A DNA stretch of 64,000 nt from Ramlibacter sp. (GCA_030695945.1 JAUYOG010000018.1:62001-126000); one strand, 5' to 3'; shown: positions 9,807-18,521, numbered from the stretch's first letter. Notes: generated from the sequence alone by a model not told the origin. Made by a program: numbers and translations.

Positions 9807-11312
9807 TCAGCCCGCGGCCAGCCGCTTCGCCCGCAGCCTGCGCAACCCGCGCAGTGCCAGCGGCGCGAACCACACCAGCAGCGTGATCACGGCCAGGCCC
9901 AGCGCGATCGGCCGCTGGAAGAACGCCATGAGGCTGCCATTGGACTTGATCATCGAGGTGATGAAGTTCTCCTCCAGCATGCCGCCCAGCACCACGCCGA
10001 GGATCGCTGGCGCAATGGGGAAGCGGTTGGCCTCGAGCAGGTACGCGATCACGCCCGCCACCAGCATCACGCCGATCTCGAAGGTGGAGTTGTTGATGGC
10101 GAAAGTGCCGACGACGCAGAACACCAGGATCACGGGCATGAGCACTTCGCGTGGCACGCGAAGGATGCGCTTGGCGACCTTGATGCACAGGATGCCCAGC
10201 GGGATCATGATGATATTGGCGATGATGAACAGCAGGAATACGGCGTAGATGTTCTGCGGATTGGTGGTGAACAGCGTCGGCCCCGGGTTCATGTTCTTCA
10301 TGTAGAGCACGCCGATCACGATGGCGGTGATCGAATCGCCCGGGATGCCGAACACCAGCGCCGGGATCCACGCGCCGGCCAGCGCGCTGTTGTTGGCGGC
10401 GCCGGACTCGACGATGCCCTCGACGTGGCCGGTGCCGAATTTCTCCGGCTCCTTCGAGAACTTCTTGCTCATCGCGTACGACATCCAGGCGGCGATGTCG
10501 GCGCCGGCGCCCGGCAACGCGCCTACCGCCGTGCCCAGCGCGCTGCCACGCAGGATCTGCACCGGGTACTTCTTCGCCAGCGCCCATTGGCCCGCCATGA
10601 CGTTGCCCACCTTTTCCACGACGAGTTCGCCGGGCGGGGTGGTGTCCACGACGAAGCGGATGATCTCCGAGATCGCGAACATGCCGATCATCATCGCGAT
10701 CATGCCGATGCCGCCCGTCATCTCCGCGTTGCCGAACGTGAAACGCGGGAACCCCGCGGGGTTGCCCAGCCCGACACACGCGACGAGCAGCCCCAGCAGC
10801 AGCGTGACGACGCCCTTGAGCGGCTGGTTGGTGGTGATGAACACGGCGCATGTCAGGCCCAGCAGCACGAGCCAGAAGTACTCGAACGAACTGAAATTGA
10901 GCGCGAAGTTGGCGAGCGTCGGCGCGGCCACGATGAGCACCGCGGTGCCGAACAGTCCACCCACCGCCGAAAACACCAGCCCCGCGCCCAGTGCGGTTTC
11001 GGCCTCGCCCTTGCGCGTCATCGCGAAGGCCTCGTCCGTGTAGGCCGCCGAGGCCGGCGTGCCGGGGATGCGCAGCAGGCAGCCGGGGATGTCACCCGAG
11101 AAGATCGCCATCGCGGTGGCCGTCACCATCGCGGCGATCGCGGGGATCGGCGGCATGAAGAAGGTCACCGGCACCAGCAGCGCCGTCGCCATGGTCGCCG
11201 TGAGGCCCGGCACGGCGCCGACGAACAAGCCGTACAGCGCCGCGATGACCATCACCATGAGGGTGTACGGCTCGAACACCATCGCAAAGGCCTGGCCCAC
11301 CGCGGTCAGCAT
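9807..11312 (-). CDS. tctA: TTT transporter large permease subunit (TctA family)
   Basis: This 501-residue integral membrane protein has TctA/DUF112 motifs: YGLFVGAVPGLTATMATALLVP near the N terminus and SALGTAVGALPGAGADIAAWMSY in the middle. The second glycine-rich repeat reflects the internal duplication of the family. About ten to twelve membrane segments are apparent. With TctB and the periplasmic receptor it takes up a carboxylate by a secondary, ion-driven mechanism. It is the last gene of the tctC-tctB-tctA operon, and about 15 bases separate it from tctB. Length is normal for the family. Confidence 0.95.
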   Translation of the reverse strand: MLTAVGQAFAMVFEPYTLMVMVIAALYGLFVGAVPGLTATMATALLVPVTFFMPPIPAIAAMVTATAMAIFSGDIPGCLLRIPGTPASAAYTDEAFAMTRKGEAETALGAGLVFSAVGGLFGTAVLIVAAPTLANFALNFSSFEYFWLVLLGLTCAVFITTNQPLKGVVTLLLGLLVACVGLGNPAGFPRFTFGNAEMTGGIGMIAMMIGMFAISEIIRFVVDTTPPGELVVEKVGNVMAGQWALAKKYPVQILRGSALGTAVGALPGAGADIAAWMSYAMSKKFSKEPEKFGTGHVEGIVESGAANNSALAGAWIPALVFGIPGDSITAIVIGVLYMKNMNPGPTLFTTNPQNIYAVFLLFIIANIIMIPLGILCIKVAKRILRVPREVLMPVILVFCVVGTFAINNSTFEIGVMLVAGVIAYLLEANRFPIAPAILGVVLGGMLEENFITSMIKSNGSLMAFFQRPIALGLAVITLLVWFAPLALRGLRRLRAKRLAAG

Positions 11313-11327
11313 GGCGTCGATTCCCCG

Positions 11328-11801
11328 TTACCAGGCATAAGGCGTCAGCAAGCCCCAGGGCAGCGGCACGCGCAGCAGCTTGTAGAAAGCGAAATGGATG
11401 ACGAGCGTCGCGACCACGGCCAGCAGCAAAGCGCGTGCCGGCGGGACGCGCAGCACGGAGAACATCGACATCAGGATGATCGCCGCCGTCGGCAGGAAGC
11501 CGAGCCAGCCCGCCACGGCGATGTAGAAGACGACGGAGCCCAGCAGCACCGCCAGCGCCAGCACGTGGCGCGGCGAGCGCACCCAGTCGTCCCACACGAC
11601 CCACGGTGCCCGCGCGCGCTCACGGATGCCGCGCAGGACGAGCAGCACGCCGCAGACGCACAGGCCCGCCGCGATCAGGCCGGGGAACAGCGCGGGACCG
11701 ACGGATTGACCCGGGATCTTCGGGAAGCCCTGCACCCCGATGAGGACAGCGCCTCCCAGGGCTGCCAGCACCAGCCCGAAAACCGCGTCGTTGACTTTCA
11801 T
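11328..11801 (-). CDS. tctB: TTT transporter small membrane subunit (TctB family)
   Basis: This 157-residue protein has four hydrophobic segments (about residues 5-25, 38-58, 77-100 and 115-150), the usual TctB layout. The N terminus MKVNDAVFGLVLAALGGAVL is typical. It forms the membrane part of the transporter together with TctA. It sits between the receptor gene (ends nine bases upstream) and the permease gene, all on the minus strand, so the three are one transcript. Confidence 0.92.
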   Translation of the reverse strand: MKVNDAVFGLVLAALGGAVLIGVQGFPKIPGQSVGPALFPGLIAAGLCVCGVLLVLRGIRERARAPWVVWDDWVRSPRHVLALAVLLGSVVFYIAVAGWLGFLPTAAIILMSMFSVLRVPPARALLLAVVATLVIHFAFYKLLRVPLPWGLLTPYAW

Positions 11802-11810
11802 CCGCCGGGC

Positions 11811-12794
11811 TTATTTCGCCAGGCCCACGGCCTTCATCGTCGCGCCCAGGTCCGTGTCGGCCTTGGCCATGAACTTGCCGAACTCGTCCGGGCCGGCGTA
11901 GATGACGCCGAAGCCGCGGCTGGCCATGAAGTCCGTGTATTCCTTGCTGGTGGCCGCCTTGCGCACGGCGGCGGCGAGCTTGTCGCGCACATCGGCGGGA
12001 ATGCCCTTGGGCGCGACGATGCCGCGCCACGCGGCCATGGTCCAGTCGCTGCCGATCGCCGACTTCAGCGTGGGCACGTTGGGGTACAGCGCCGACGGTT
12101 TCGTATCCATGATGGCGAGGCTCTTCACCTTGCCCGCGTCGATCAGCGAGCGTGCTTCGGGCAGCGACACCGGCGCCACCTCGACGCCGCCGGCCACCAT
12201 GTCCTGCAGGCCCGGCGCGGCGCCGTTGCTGGGCACCCACGGCAACGCGGCCGGGTCGATCTTCTGGTCGCGCAGCAGCCCCGCGATCGCCAGGTGCCAG
12301 ATGCCGCCCTGGCCCGTCCCCGACGCCTTGAACTTGCCGGGGTTCGCCTTGATGGCGGCGAGCAACTCGTTGACTGTCTTGTAAGGTGCATCGGCGCGCA
12401 CCTGCACGCCGGCCGGGTCGGCATTGACGAGGCCGATCGGCGTGTACGAGGCGCCCGTCAGGTCCGTGAGGCCCTGCCAGTGCATCATGGCGATCTCCAC
12501 CGTCGCGAGGCCGATGGTGTAGCCGTCCGGCGGCGCCGACGCGATCGCGGAATGCCCCACCACGCCGTTGCCCCCCGTGCGGTTGACCACGTTGACGGGC
12601 TGTCCCAGGTCTTTCTCCATCAGGCTGCCGAGGATGCGTGCCGTGGCGTCGGTGCCCCCGCCCGCGCCCCACGGCACGATGAGCGTGATCGGTCGGGCCG
12701 GGTAGTTCTGCGCCGCGGCGGGCAGCGCCACGGCGGACAACGCGACGGCGGCCATCGCGGCAGCCATCAATGAACGACGGGAAGGGATCGACAT
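11811..12794 (-). CDS. tctC: TTT transporter periplasmic receptor (TctC/Bug family)
   Basis: This 327-residue protein has an N-terminal signal peptide with paired arginines (SRRSLMAAAMAAVALSAVAL, cleavage near AAAQN). It then shows the Bug signature YPARPITLIVPWGAGGGTDA. Bug receptors bind carboxylates in the periplasm; the Asp-containing loops that hold the ligand carboxylate are present, but the ligand cannot be named. It is first in the operon, and GGAGA lies before its ATG. A perfect 7+1+7 palindrome of GntR type at 12828-12842 lies 33 bases upstream, so the operon is probably controlled by a GntR regulator encoded elsewhere. Confidence 0.95.
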   Translation of the reverse strand: MSIPSRRSLMAAAMAAVALSAVALPAAAQNYPARPITLIVPWGAGGGTDATARILGSLMEKDLGQPVNVVNRTGGNGVVGHSAIASAPPDGYTIGLATVEIAMMHWQGLTDLTGASYTPIGLVNADPAGVQVRADAPYKTVNELLAAIKANPGKFKASGTGQGGIWHLAIAGLLRDQKIDPAALPWVPSNGAAPGLQDMVAGGVEVAPVSLPEARSLIDAGKVKSLAIMDTKPSALYPNVPTLKSAIGSDWTMAAWRGIVAPKGIPADVRDKLAAAVRKAATSKEYTDFMASRGFGVIYAGPDEFGKFMAKADTDLGATMKAVGLAK

Positions 12795-12827
12795 GGAAGG
12801 TCTCCTTGCTGCAGGGGTCAGAGGTCA

Positions 12828-12842
12828 AGTTGTCGGACAACT
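12828..12842 (-). promoter_or_regulatory. GntR-type operator of the tct operon
   Basis: AGTTGTC-G-GACAACT is a perfect inverted repeat with 7-base arms around one central base. It lies between the tctC start (12794) and a -10-like TATAGA on the minus strand (about 12852-12857). TTGTCnGACAA-like palindromes are known operators of FadR-subfamily GntR regulators. No regulator gene is adjacent. Confidence 0.65.
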
Positions 12843-12948
12843 CCAGCAAATCTATAGGACTCGAAGGGGCCCGCCATTAGGGTGAACCATAGATGAGGCT
12901 CTGCCCGCGCGCCGATGGCGGCTGTCCTACAACCCAAACGCCGCCGTC

Positions 12949-12984
12949 CGACAAATCCGCCAGGGCCCCCTCGGTAGAGTGAAT
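12949..12984 (+). promoter_or_regulatory. Stress-type promoter element upstream of the Gln-rich protein
   Basis: TCCGACA (12949-12955), exactly 20 bases, then GTAGAGTGA (12976-12984), 61 bases before the start at 13046. A second box TCCTACA lies just upstream at 12927-12933, in the same direction. Confidence 0.55.
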
Positions 12985-13045
12985 TCGTGGCCTGCTCCGG
13001 CGTGGCCGCGTGCAGTAGTGGCAGTCAACTTCAAAGGAGAGACAG

Positions 13046-13345
13046 ATGGCTCAAGGTAGCAACCAGCAGAACCAGGGCAACCAGGGTTCCGGCCAGCAGA
13101 GCGACCGCGGCAGCAGCCAGCAACAGGACCGTGGGCAGGCCGGCCAAGGCCAGCAGGACCGCAGCAAGCAGGAGCGCGGCCAGCAGGACCAGGGCCAGGG
13201 CGACCAGGCCAGCCGCGACAAGATGCGCGAGCAGGGTGGCCAGGCCAGCCCGGGCTCGGGCAGCAAGCAATCGGGCATGGACGACATGGATGAAGACATG
13301 CCCGGCAACCCGTCGCAAAGCGGGGGCAAGGGGAGCAAGAGCTGA
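13046..13345 (+). CDS. Gln/Gly-rich disordered small protein
   Basis: This 99-residue protein is almost entirely Gln, Gly, Ser, Asp and Arg (for example QQNQGNQGSGQQSDRG), with no hydrophobic core, signal or membrane segment. It must be intrinsically disordered, in the style of desiccation or stress hydrophilins, although I cannot place it in a named family. The ATG follows AAAGGAGAGACAG. A promoter-like element lies upstream and a strong terminator follows at 13369-13392, so it forms a complete single-gene unit. The repetitive composition might suggest a spurious frame, but the binding site, start, promoter and terminator argue that it is real. Confidence 0.8.
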   Translation: MAQGSNQQNQGNQGSGQQSDRGSSQQQDRGQAGQGQQDRSKQERGQQDQGQGDQASRDKMREQGGQASPGSGSKQSGMDDMDEDMPGNPSQSGGKGSKS

Positions 13346-13368
13346 GCGCGCGATCCTCAACCCATGAG

Positions 13369-13392
13369 GCGGGGCTTTGTCCCCGCTTTTTT
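13369..13392 (+). terminator. Rho-independent terminator after the Gln-rich protein
   Basis: GCGGGG, a six-base loop, CCCCGC, then six T. The stem is perfect and lies 24 bases after the stop codon of the Gln-rich gene. Confidence 0.88.
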
Positions 13393-13424
13393 CATGCCGC
13401 GCCGCGCCGCTGCACAATCGCCCG

Positions 13425-13982
13425 ATGCCCGCCTCCTCACTCCTGAATGCGAGCCCCGCGGACGTGCTGGGGTTCTGGCGCGACGCCGGTCCCTCGCGCT
13501 GGTTTCGCAAGGACAGCGCTTTCGACGAGCAGTTCCGAGATCGCTTCCTCACCGCGCACGAAGCCGCGCTGCGCGGCGAACTCGACGCCTGGGCGGGCGA
13601 TGCGCAAGGGGCGCTGGCGTTGCTGATATTGCTGGACCAGTTCCCGCGCAACGCATTCCGCGCCACCGCGCGCATGTTCGAAAGCGACGCCAAGGCCCTC
13701 GAGATCGCACGGCAGGCCGTGCGCGGCGGACTCGATGCACAAGTGGAAGCCGGCCTGCGCAACTTCTTCTACCTGCCGTTCACGCACTCGGAACAGCTGG
13801 CCGACCAGGACCTCGGCGTGGACCTCGCACGCGCGCTGGGCGACGAGCCCCTGCGTTACGCCATCATGCACAGGGACATCATCGAAAGGTTCGGGCGCTT
13901 CCCGCACCGTAACGCCGTGCTGGGGAGAGCGACTACGCCCGAGGAACAGCGCTTCCTGGACGACGGCGGGTTCGCGGGCTGA
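13425..13982 (+). CDS. DUF924 family protein
   Basis: This 185-residue protein matches DUF924: DVLGFWRDAGPSRWFRKDSA at the start, LLDQFPRNAFRATARMF in the middle and FYLPFTHSEQLADQDLGVDL toward the end. The fold is helical and TPR-like; the biochemical role is unknown. The ATG at 13425 begins the family's usual N terminus; a TTG at 13377 would lie inside the preceding terminator. The gene converges on the response regulator gene with only 18 bases between stops. Confidence 0.9.
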   Translation: MPASSLLNASPADVLGFWRDAGPSRWFRKDSAFDEQFRDRFLTAHEAALRGELDAWAGDAQGALALLILLDQFPRNAFRATARMFESDAKALEIARQAVRGGLDAQVEAGLRNFFYLPFTHSEQLADQDLGVDLARALGDEPLRYAIMHRDIIERFGRFPHRNAVLGRATTPEEQRFLDDGGFAG

Positions 13983-14000
13983 CGCCGCGAGCCACTTCCC

Positions 14001-15038
14001 CTACAGCCGCCCCAGGCCCGCGAATGTGCTCAAGGCGGGGCCGCCCTGGGCGGGCGCCGGCGTCAGGCAGACCTGCGCCAGGTCGCTGTCGTGGAATTCC
14101 TCCATGACGAGGCAGCCGGCGGAGTCGGCCTGCACCTCGTCCTTCACCAGCGCATAGGTTTCGGGCGAAACCGCAATGCTGCCGGTGGCCGCTGTCGCGG
14201 CGACCTGCGCCGCCAGCCCGGTTTCGGGACCGATCAAGGTGTAACGAACCTCGCGGCCGCTGCGGAAGGTGCCGATATCGCAAATGCCCGTGTGGATGCC
14301 CATGCGCAGGTGCAGCTCGTTGGCGCTGCGCTGCAGGTCCATTGCCATGCGCACGCAAGGGCCCGGCTGGTCGAAGAAGACCGCGGCCGCGCCGTCGATG
14401 TAGCGGTCCACCCTGCCGTTGTGCCTCGTGGCCAGCCATTCGACCTCTGCCGTGAAGCTGTCACGCTCGCGATCGTTCCAGACGCGAAGGTCGCCGGCTT
14501 CGGCGAACAGCACGGTGTGCACCTTCTGCTCGAAGCCGATCGCCTCGAGTTCGGCGCCGTGGAAGAGGGCCTGCCAGTCCTCGGGAGCCAGGTGGCGGGC
14601 GAGCTTCTCGGACAACAGCTCGATGCGGCGGGCATGCGCCGTGGCGCGCACGTGGGCCTCGACGCGCTGCACGACCATTTCGGGGTCGACCGGCTTGGTG
14701 AGGTAGTCGACCGCACCCAGGTCCATGCCGAGGCGCTCGTCCTGCTGGGTGGCGAGCGCCGTGAGGAAGATGACGGGAATATTGGCCGTGGGCGTGTGCT
14801 GTCGGATGCGACGCAGCACCTCGTAGCCGTCCATGTCCGGCATCATGATGTCCAGCAGCACCATGTCCGGCGGGTTGGCCGACATCACGATCTTGAGCGC
14901 CTCCTGGCCCGACGGCGCCTGCACGACTTCATAGCGGTCCTCGAACAGGCCGTTCATCAGGAACAGGTTGTCCGGCATGTCGTCGACCACCAGGATGCGT
15001 GGCACTTTGACTTCGGATGTGGATGCGCTCGGATTCAT
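14001..15038 (-). CDS. Response regulator receiver fused to a degenerate class III cyclase domain
   Basis: This 345-residue protein has a receiver domain at about residues 12-130. The acidic pair is VVDD, the phosphoacceptor is in MVLLDIMMPDMDG, and the Thr and Lys switches are FLTALA and YLTKPVD. A class III nucleotide cyclase-like domain follows (about 185-310): VHTVLFAEAGDL, VDRYIDGAAAVFF, LRMGIHTGICDIG, YTLIGPETGLAAQV. The first metal Asp is replaced by Glu, the GDG motif reads IDG, and the usual Asn and Arg of the transition-state motif are Gly and Gln. It is therefore probably not a normal cyclase and may act as a sensor or binding output. The ATG at 15038 gives the shortest leader before the receiver. 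No kinase gene is adjacent. Confidence 0.85.
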   Translation of the reverse strand: MNPSASTSEVKVPRILVVDDMPDNLFLMNGLFEDRYEVVQAPSGQEALKIVMSANPPDMVLLDIMMPDMDGYEVLRRIRQHTPTANIPVIFLTALATQQDERLGMDLGAVDYLTKPVDPEMVVQRVEAHVRATAHARRIELLSEKLARHLAPEDWQALFHGAELEAIGFEQKVHTVLFAEAGDLRVWNDRERDSFTAEVEWLATRHNGRVDRYIDGAAAVFFDQPGPCVRMAMDLQRSANELHLRMGIHTGICDIGTFRSGREVRYTLIGPETGLAAQVAATAATGSIAVSPETYALVKDEVQADSAGCLVMEEFHDSDLAQVCLTPAPAQGGPALSTFAGLGRL

Positions 15039-15159
15039 GGGGGCCCCTGTAAAGTGGCTGGGTGCCTGAATGAAACCATGGGTAACGTGGGGGGCCCTAG
15101 GCAAAACGGAACGTCCCGTTAGGGGAAATTCTTAGAGGGGCCGCCGGGACGCGGTGGCC

Positions 15160-15900
15160 CTAGCCATCGAGTTCCGGGTAGCGCCGGAAAATCCCTTCCT
15201 CGCTGAACGGCAACCGCCGGTCGCTCGCTAGATACGCCGCAATGCGTTTGTGCCGCGCCACGCCGTCGTGCAGCGCGACGACCGCCGGTGTCTTTTTCAA
15301 GGCCTTCTTCGCCGCCTTGGGCAATGCGTAGTGCAGGCCCTCGACGACCTGGAAGAGCGACAGGTCGGCATAACTCAGCTTCGCGCCGACGAGGTGGGGC
15401 GTGCGCGCGGGCTTGTTGCCGGGGTTGCGCTCCAGGATCGCTTCGAACCACGCGAGGAACTTCGGCAGCCGCTGCTTGCGGAATTCCGCCGCGCGCCGCA
15501 ACGCCTCGGGCTTCTGGTCTTCGTAGTACAGGGTCGCGCCCAACGGGTGGTGCAGGTCGTGCACCTCGACGACGAAGTCCGCGATGGTCAGCTGGATCTG
15601 GTGCGTCCACAACCGGTCGGCTTGGCTCTTGCCCACGAGCCCCAGGCGCGGGCCGAGGTACAGCATGATCGCGGCGGTCTGCCCGATGACGCGCTTGCCG
15701 TCCACGAGGAACGGGCACGCAAAGGGCGGCCGCGGCACCGCCTTATCCTCCAGGTAGTGCGCCATCGCGCCCATGCCCTGCCCTGCCGCATCGTCCCCGC
15801 GCGCGACATCCAAGTAGGCGGCGCCCGCCGCTTCGAGGGCCAGCCGGACGAACTCGCCACGGCCCTGGATGGTGGGCCAGTAATGCAGTTGGTAAGCCAT
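15160..15900 (-). CDS. Glutathione S-transferase family protein
   Basis: This 246-residue protein has the thioredoxin-like N-terminal domain (YQLHYWPTIQGRGEFVRLAL) and an all-helical C-terminal domain containing LSYADLSLFQVVEGL. The start resembles sigma/alpha-type GSTs in which a Tyr (here LHYWP) near the N terminus activates glutathione. The residues that pair with the glutathione glutamyl group are recognisable in VIGQTAAIMLYLG. The ATG at 15900 is used; a longer frame from 15936 lacks similarity to the family. It lies downstream of the decarboxylase gene on the same strand but is separated by 47 bases. Substrate unknown. Confidence 0.85.
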   Translation of the reverse strand: MAYQLHYWPTIQGRGEFVRLALEAAGAAYLDVARGDDAAGQGMGAMAHYLEDKAVPRPPFACPFLVDGKRVIGQTAAIMLYLGPRLGLVGKSQADRLWTHQIQLTIADFVVEVHDLHHPLGATLYYEDQKPEALRRAAEFRKQRLPKFLAWFEAILERNPGNKPARTPHLVGAKLSYADLSLFQVVEGLHYALPKAAKKALKKTPAVVALHDGVARHKRIAAYLASDRRLPFSEEGIFRRYPELDG

Positions 15901-15947
15901 GGGCGCGAGGCTAACGTCGCCCGGCGCCGAGCGCAATCACCGCCCGT

Positions 15948-17585
15948 TCAGGCGCCGCCGCCGGACAGGCGCTTGACCGCCTTGACGAAACGGCCCAGCG
16001 TGGGCGAGCGCTCCCCCTTCGCGATGCGCACGTCGATGAGCTGGAAGCGACCCCGCGTGGACCATGACTTCGCCAGCGCGCGATCGAGTTCGCCGCAGGT
16101 GCGCACCAGGTGTCCGTCGCCGCCCATGCCGGCGGCCATCGAAGCAAAGTCCCACAGGCCCAGGTCGTTGAAACCGGCCTCCGGCTCGAACGCGCGCAGC
16201 ATCTCCCAGCCCGCGTTATTGAAGACGATGACCACCGGGTCCCACCCGTAGCGCTGGGCGTTGCCGAGCTCCCAGCCCGTCATCTGGAACGCGCCGTCAC
16301 CGACCAGGATGATCGGCCGGCGGCCCGTGGCCGCCTGGAGGCCCAGGCCGGCGGGCACGCCGTAACCCATGCTCGCGTAGTAGCCCGGTGCGATCAGCGC
16401 GGTAGGGTCGATGTCCATCGCGGTGAAAAGGCAGTCGCCGACGTCGCAGGCGAGCGGAATGGGCCCGCGCTTGTGCATGAGGCTGTTGACGGCGTGCGCG
16501 ATGTCTTCGGGCACCACGGGCGCATCCTCGACGACCGCCTGGCGTTCGTCGCGCCGCAGCGGCGGCAGCTGCTGCGTGCCCGATCCGTCGCGCCGCGAAG
16601 GGACGCGCTCCAGCAACGCATCGACCAGCCGCGACAAGCCGACATCCGGATAGACATGGTGGCCCATCACCACCTTGCCATCCAGGGCCTGGATCGCGAA
16701 GCGCAGGTCGATGCGCTTGGCCGAGACGGCGAAGTTCGTGTCCGAGACGATCACGCCCAGCAGCAGCAGGCCATCCGACTGCTCGACCGCCTCCGCCACC
16801 TCGCCGTTGCCGGCCAACCCCAGGTAGGTGCCGAGCAACGGGACGTTCTGCGCCGTGAGCAGGCCGCGCCCCATGAAGCTCGTGACCACGGGGATCGCGA
16901 GCCGGCGCGCCAGCTCGGCCACGCGGGCCTCGAGATCGAAGCGGCGCACTTCCACGCCGACCATCAGCACGGGGCGCCTGGCGCCGCGCAGCCGCTGCAG
17001 CAACTCGTCGGCGCATGCCGCCAGGGCCTGCGCGTCGGGCGCGGGCTCGGCCGTCATCGGGACTTCCTCGCAGGGACGCTGCGGCATGTCCCTCGGGACT
17101 TCGAGATAGACCGGCCGCGAATGGCGCAACGCGGCGTCGAGCACGCGCGCGATCTGCGCCGGTGCCTGGCGCGCGTCGTCCAGCCTGGCCTGGTCCACGG
17201 TGAGTTCCTCGAAGACGCGCCACTGCGAGTCCAGCGTCTTCACCTGGTGGTGCAGCTGGTAGCCGCTCGCCGCTTCGTGCGCGGCCGGCGCGCCCGACAG
17301 CACGACCAGCGGCACCCGCTCGGCGTACGCGCCCGCGACGGTGTTCACGAGGTTGAAGGCGCCGGCGCCATAGGTGACGGCGGCCACGCCGAGCCCGCCG
17401 CGCATCCGCGTCGCTGCGTCGGCCGCGAAGCCCACGGCGGGCTCGTGCGAGAACGTGTAGAGCGGAAGGATCCGGCTGCGCTCGATCTCGCGGAACAGGG
17501 GCAGCGCGAAGTCGCCGGGGATGCCGAATACTTCGGTCGCGCCGCGGCGCTTCAGGGCGTGGAGGAGGCTTTGGGACAGGTTCAT
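15948..17585 (-). CDS. Thiamine diphosphate-dependent 2-keto-acid decarboxylase (phenylpyruvate/indolepyruvate type)
   Basis: This 545-residue enzyme has all three ThDP-enzyme domains. The catalytic Glu lies in FSHEPAVGFAADA, the paired histidines that mark decarboxylases are in GYQLHHQVKT, and the cofactor motif is GDGAFQMTGW ending in FNN. Length and motifs fit the phenylpyruvate/indole-3-pyruvate decarboxylases known from Azospirillum. These decarboxylate aromatic keto acids to aldehydes and can contribute to indole-3-acetic acid formation. A benzoylformate or other branched keto acid activity cannot be excluded. The ATG at 17585 (MNLSQSLLHAL) is the usual start; an upstream frame adds eight residues. 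Confidence 0.85.
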   Translation of the reverse strand: MNLSQSLLHALKRRGATEVFGIPGDFALPLFREIERSRILPLYTFSHEPAVGFAADAATRMRGGLGVAAVTYGAGAFNLVNTVAGAYAERVPLVVLSGAPAAHEAASGYQLHHQVKTLDSQWRVFEELTVDQARLDDARQAPAQIARVLDAALRHSRPVYLEVPRDMPQRPCEEVPMTAEPAPDAQALAACADELLQRLRGARRPVLMVGVEVRRFDLEARVAELARRLAIPVVTSFMGRGLLTAQNVPLLGTYLGLAGNGEVAEAVEQSDGLLLLGVIVSDTNFAVSAKRIDLRFAIQALDGKVVMGHHVYPDVGLSRLVDALLERVPSRRDGSGTQQLPPLRRDERQAVVEDAPVVPEDIAHAVNSLMHKRGPIPLACDVGDCLFTAMDIDPTALIAPGYYASMGYGVPAGLGLQAATGRRPIILVGDGAFQMTGWELGNAQRYGWDPVVIVFNNAGWEMLRAFEPEAGFNDLGLWDFASMAAGMGGDGHLVRTCGELDRALAKSWSTRGRFQLIDVRIAKGERSPTLGRFVKAVKRLSGGGA

Positions 17586-17653
17586 CCGCCCGAACTTAGC
17601 GGCGGCCATCCCTCGCGAACTTGACGAGGATCAGGGACGCGCGCGCCCGGATT

Positions 17654-18475
17654 TCACTTTGCAGCTTTCGTGCGTTTGGCCGCCGGCTTCTTGCCGAGCC
17701 TGCACAAATCCAGCGTGACCCAGGCCGGCGCGTGATCGCTCGCCTTCTCCAGCCCGCGCACCCAGCGGTCCACGCCGGCATCCAGCAGGCAGGGCGCGAG
17801 CTCGGCGTTGAGCAGCAGGTGGTCGATGCGCAGGCCCGCGTCACGCTCCCAATGCTTGCGGAAGTAATCCCAGAAAGTGAAGATCGCCTCGTCGGGATGC
17901 AGGTGCCGGATGGAGTCGACCCACCCTTGCGCCAGCAGGCGCTGGTAACACTCGCGGCTCTCCGGCTGCAGCAGCGCGTCCTTGAGCCAAGAGCGCGGGT
18001 TGTAGATGTCGAAGTCGGTGGGCACGACGTTGTAGTCGCCGGCCATCACCACCGGGTGCCCCGACTTGTACAGGGTCGCGGCGTGCGCGATGAAGCGCTC
18101 GAACCAGGCCAGCTTGTAGTCGAACTTCGGCCCCGGCTGCGGGTTTCCGTTGGGCAGGTAGAGGCACGCGACCAGGATGCCGTCGACGGCGGCCTCCAGA
18201 TAGCGGCTGTGTTCGTCCAGCGGATCGCCCGGCAGTTCGCGGCGCACTTCCACGGGCTGCACGCCGCGCGCGAGGATGGCAACGCCGTTCCAGGAGCGCT
18301 GTCCCTTCCACAGCGAGTGGTAACCCGCTTCGAGCAGCGCCTCGTGCGGGAACACGCCATCGAGCGCCTTGAGCTCCTGCAGGCAGGCGACATCGGGCTT
18401 TTCACGCTCCAGCCATTGCAACAGGTGGGGCAGCCGCGTCTTGATGCCGTTGACGTTGAAGGTCGCGATCTTCAT
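17654..18475 (-). CDS. xth: Exodeoxyribonuclease III
   Basis: This 273-residue nuclease belongs to the AP endonuclease/ExoIII family: MKIATFNVNGIKTRLPHLL at the start, CLQELK (metal-binding Glu), GDYNVVPTDFDIYNP (catalytic Asp/Asn) and SDHAPAW (catalytic His) at the end. It cuts DNA at abasic sites and degrades duplex DNA from 3' ends. The C terminus carries a Lys/Arg-rich extension of about 12 residues. It is monocistronic on the minus strand, and the small gene at 18602 diverges from it. Confidence 0.95.
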   Translation of the reverse strand: MKIATFNVNGIKTRLPHLLQWLEREKPDVACLQELKALDGVFPHEALLEAGYHSLWKGQRSWNGVAILARGVQPVEVRRELPGDPLDEHSRYLEAAVDGILVACLYLPNGNPQPGPKFDYKLAWFERFIAHAATLYKSGHPVVMAGDYNVVPTDFDIYNPRSWLKDALLQPESRECYQRLLAQGWVDSIRHLHPDEAIFTFWDYFRKHWERDAGLRIDHLLLNAELAPCLLDAGVDRWVRGLEKASDHAPAWVTLDLCRLGKKPAAKRTKAAK

Positions 18476-18521
18476 GCCCCGCCATCATCGCGCAAGCCGT
18501 GCGCCGGCGCAGAAGGCGCCG

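Noticed and set aside
9795-12773. Open frame of 992 codons on the plus strand across the tct genes
   Set aside because: It is antisense to tctA, tctB and tctC, has His/Arg/Gln-rich shadow composition and no domain, and the minus-strand genes are clear family members.
13995-14010. A CCCTACAG match similar to the shared promoter box
   Set aside because: It lies at the end of the response regulator coding sequence and points at no gene; no -10 partner.
16110-17624. Plus-strand open frame of 504 codons opposite the decarboxylase gene
   Set aside because: Shadow frame; the opposite strand shows complete ThDP-enzyme motifs.
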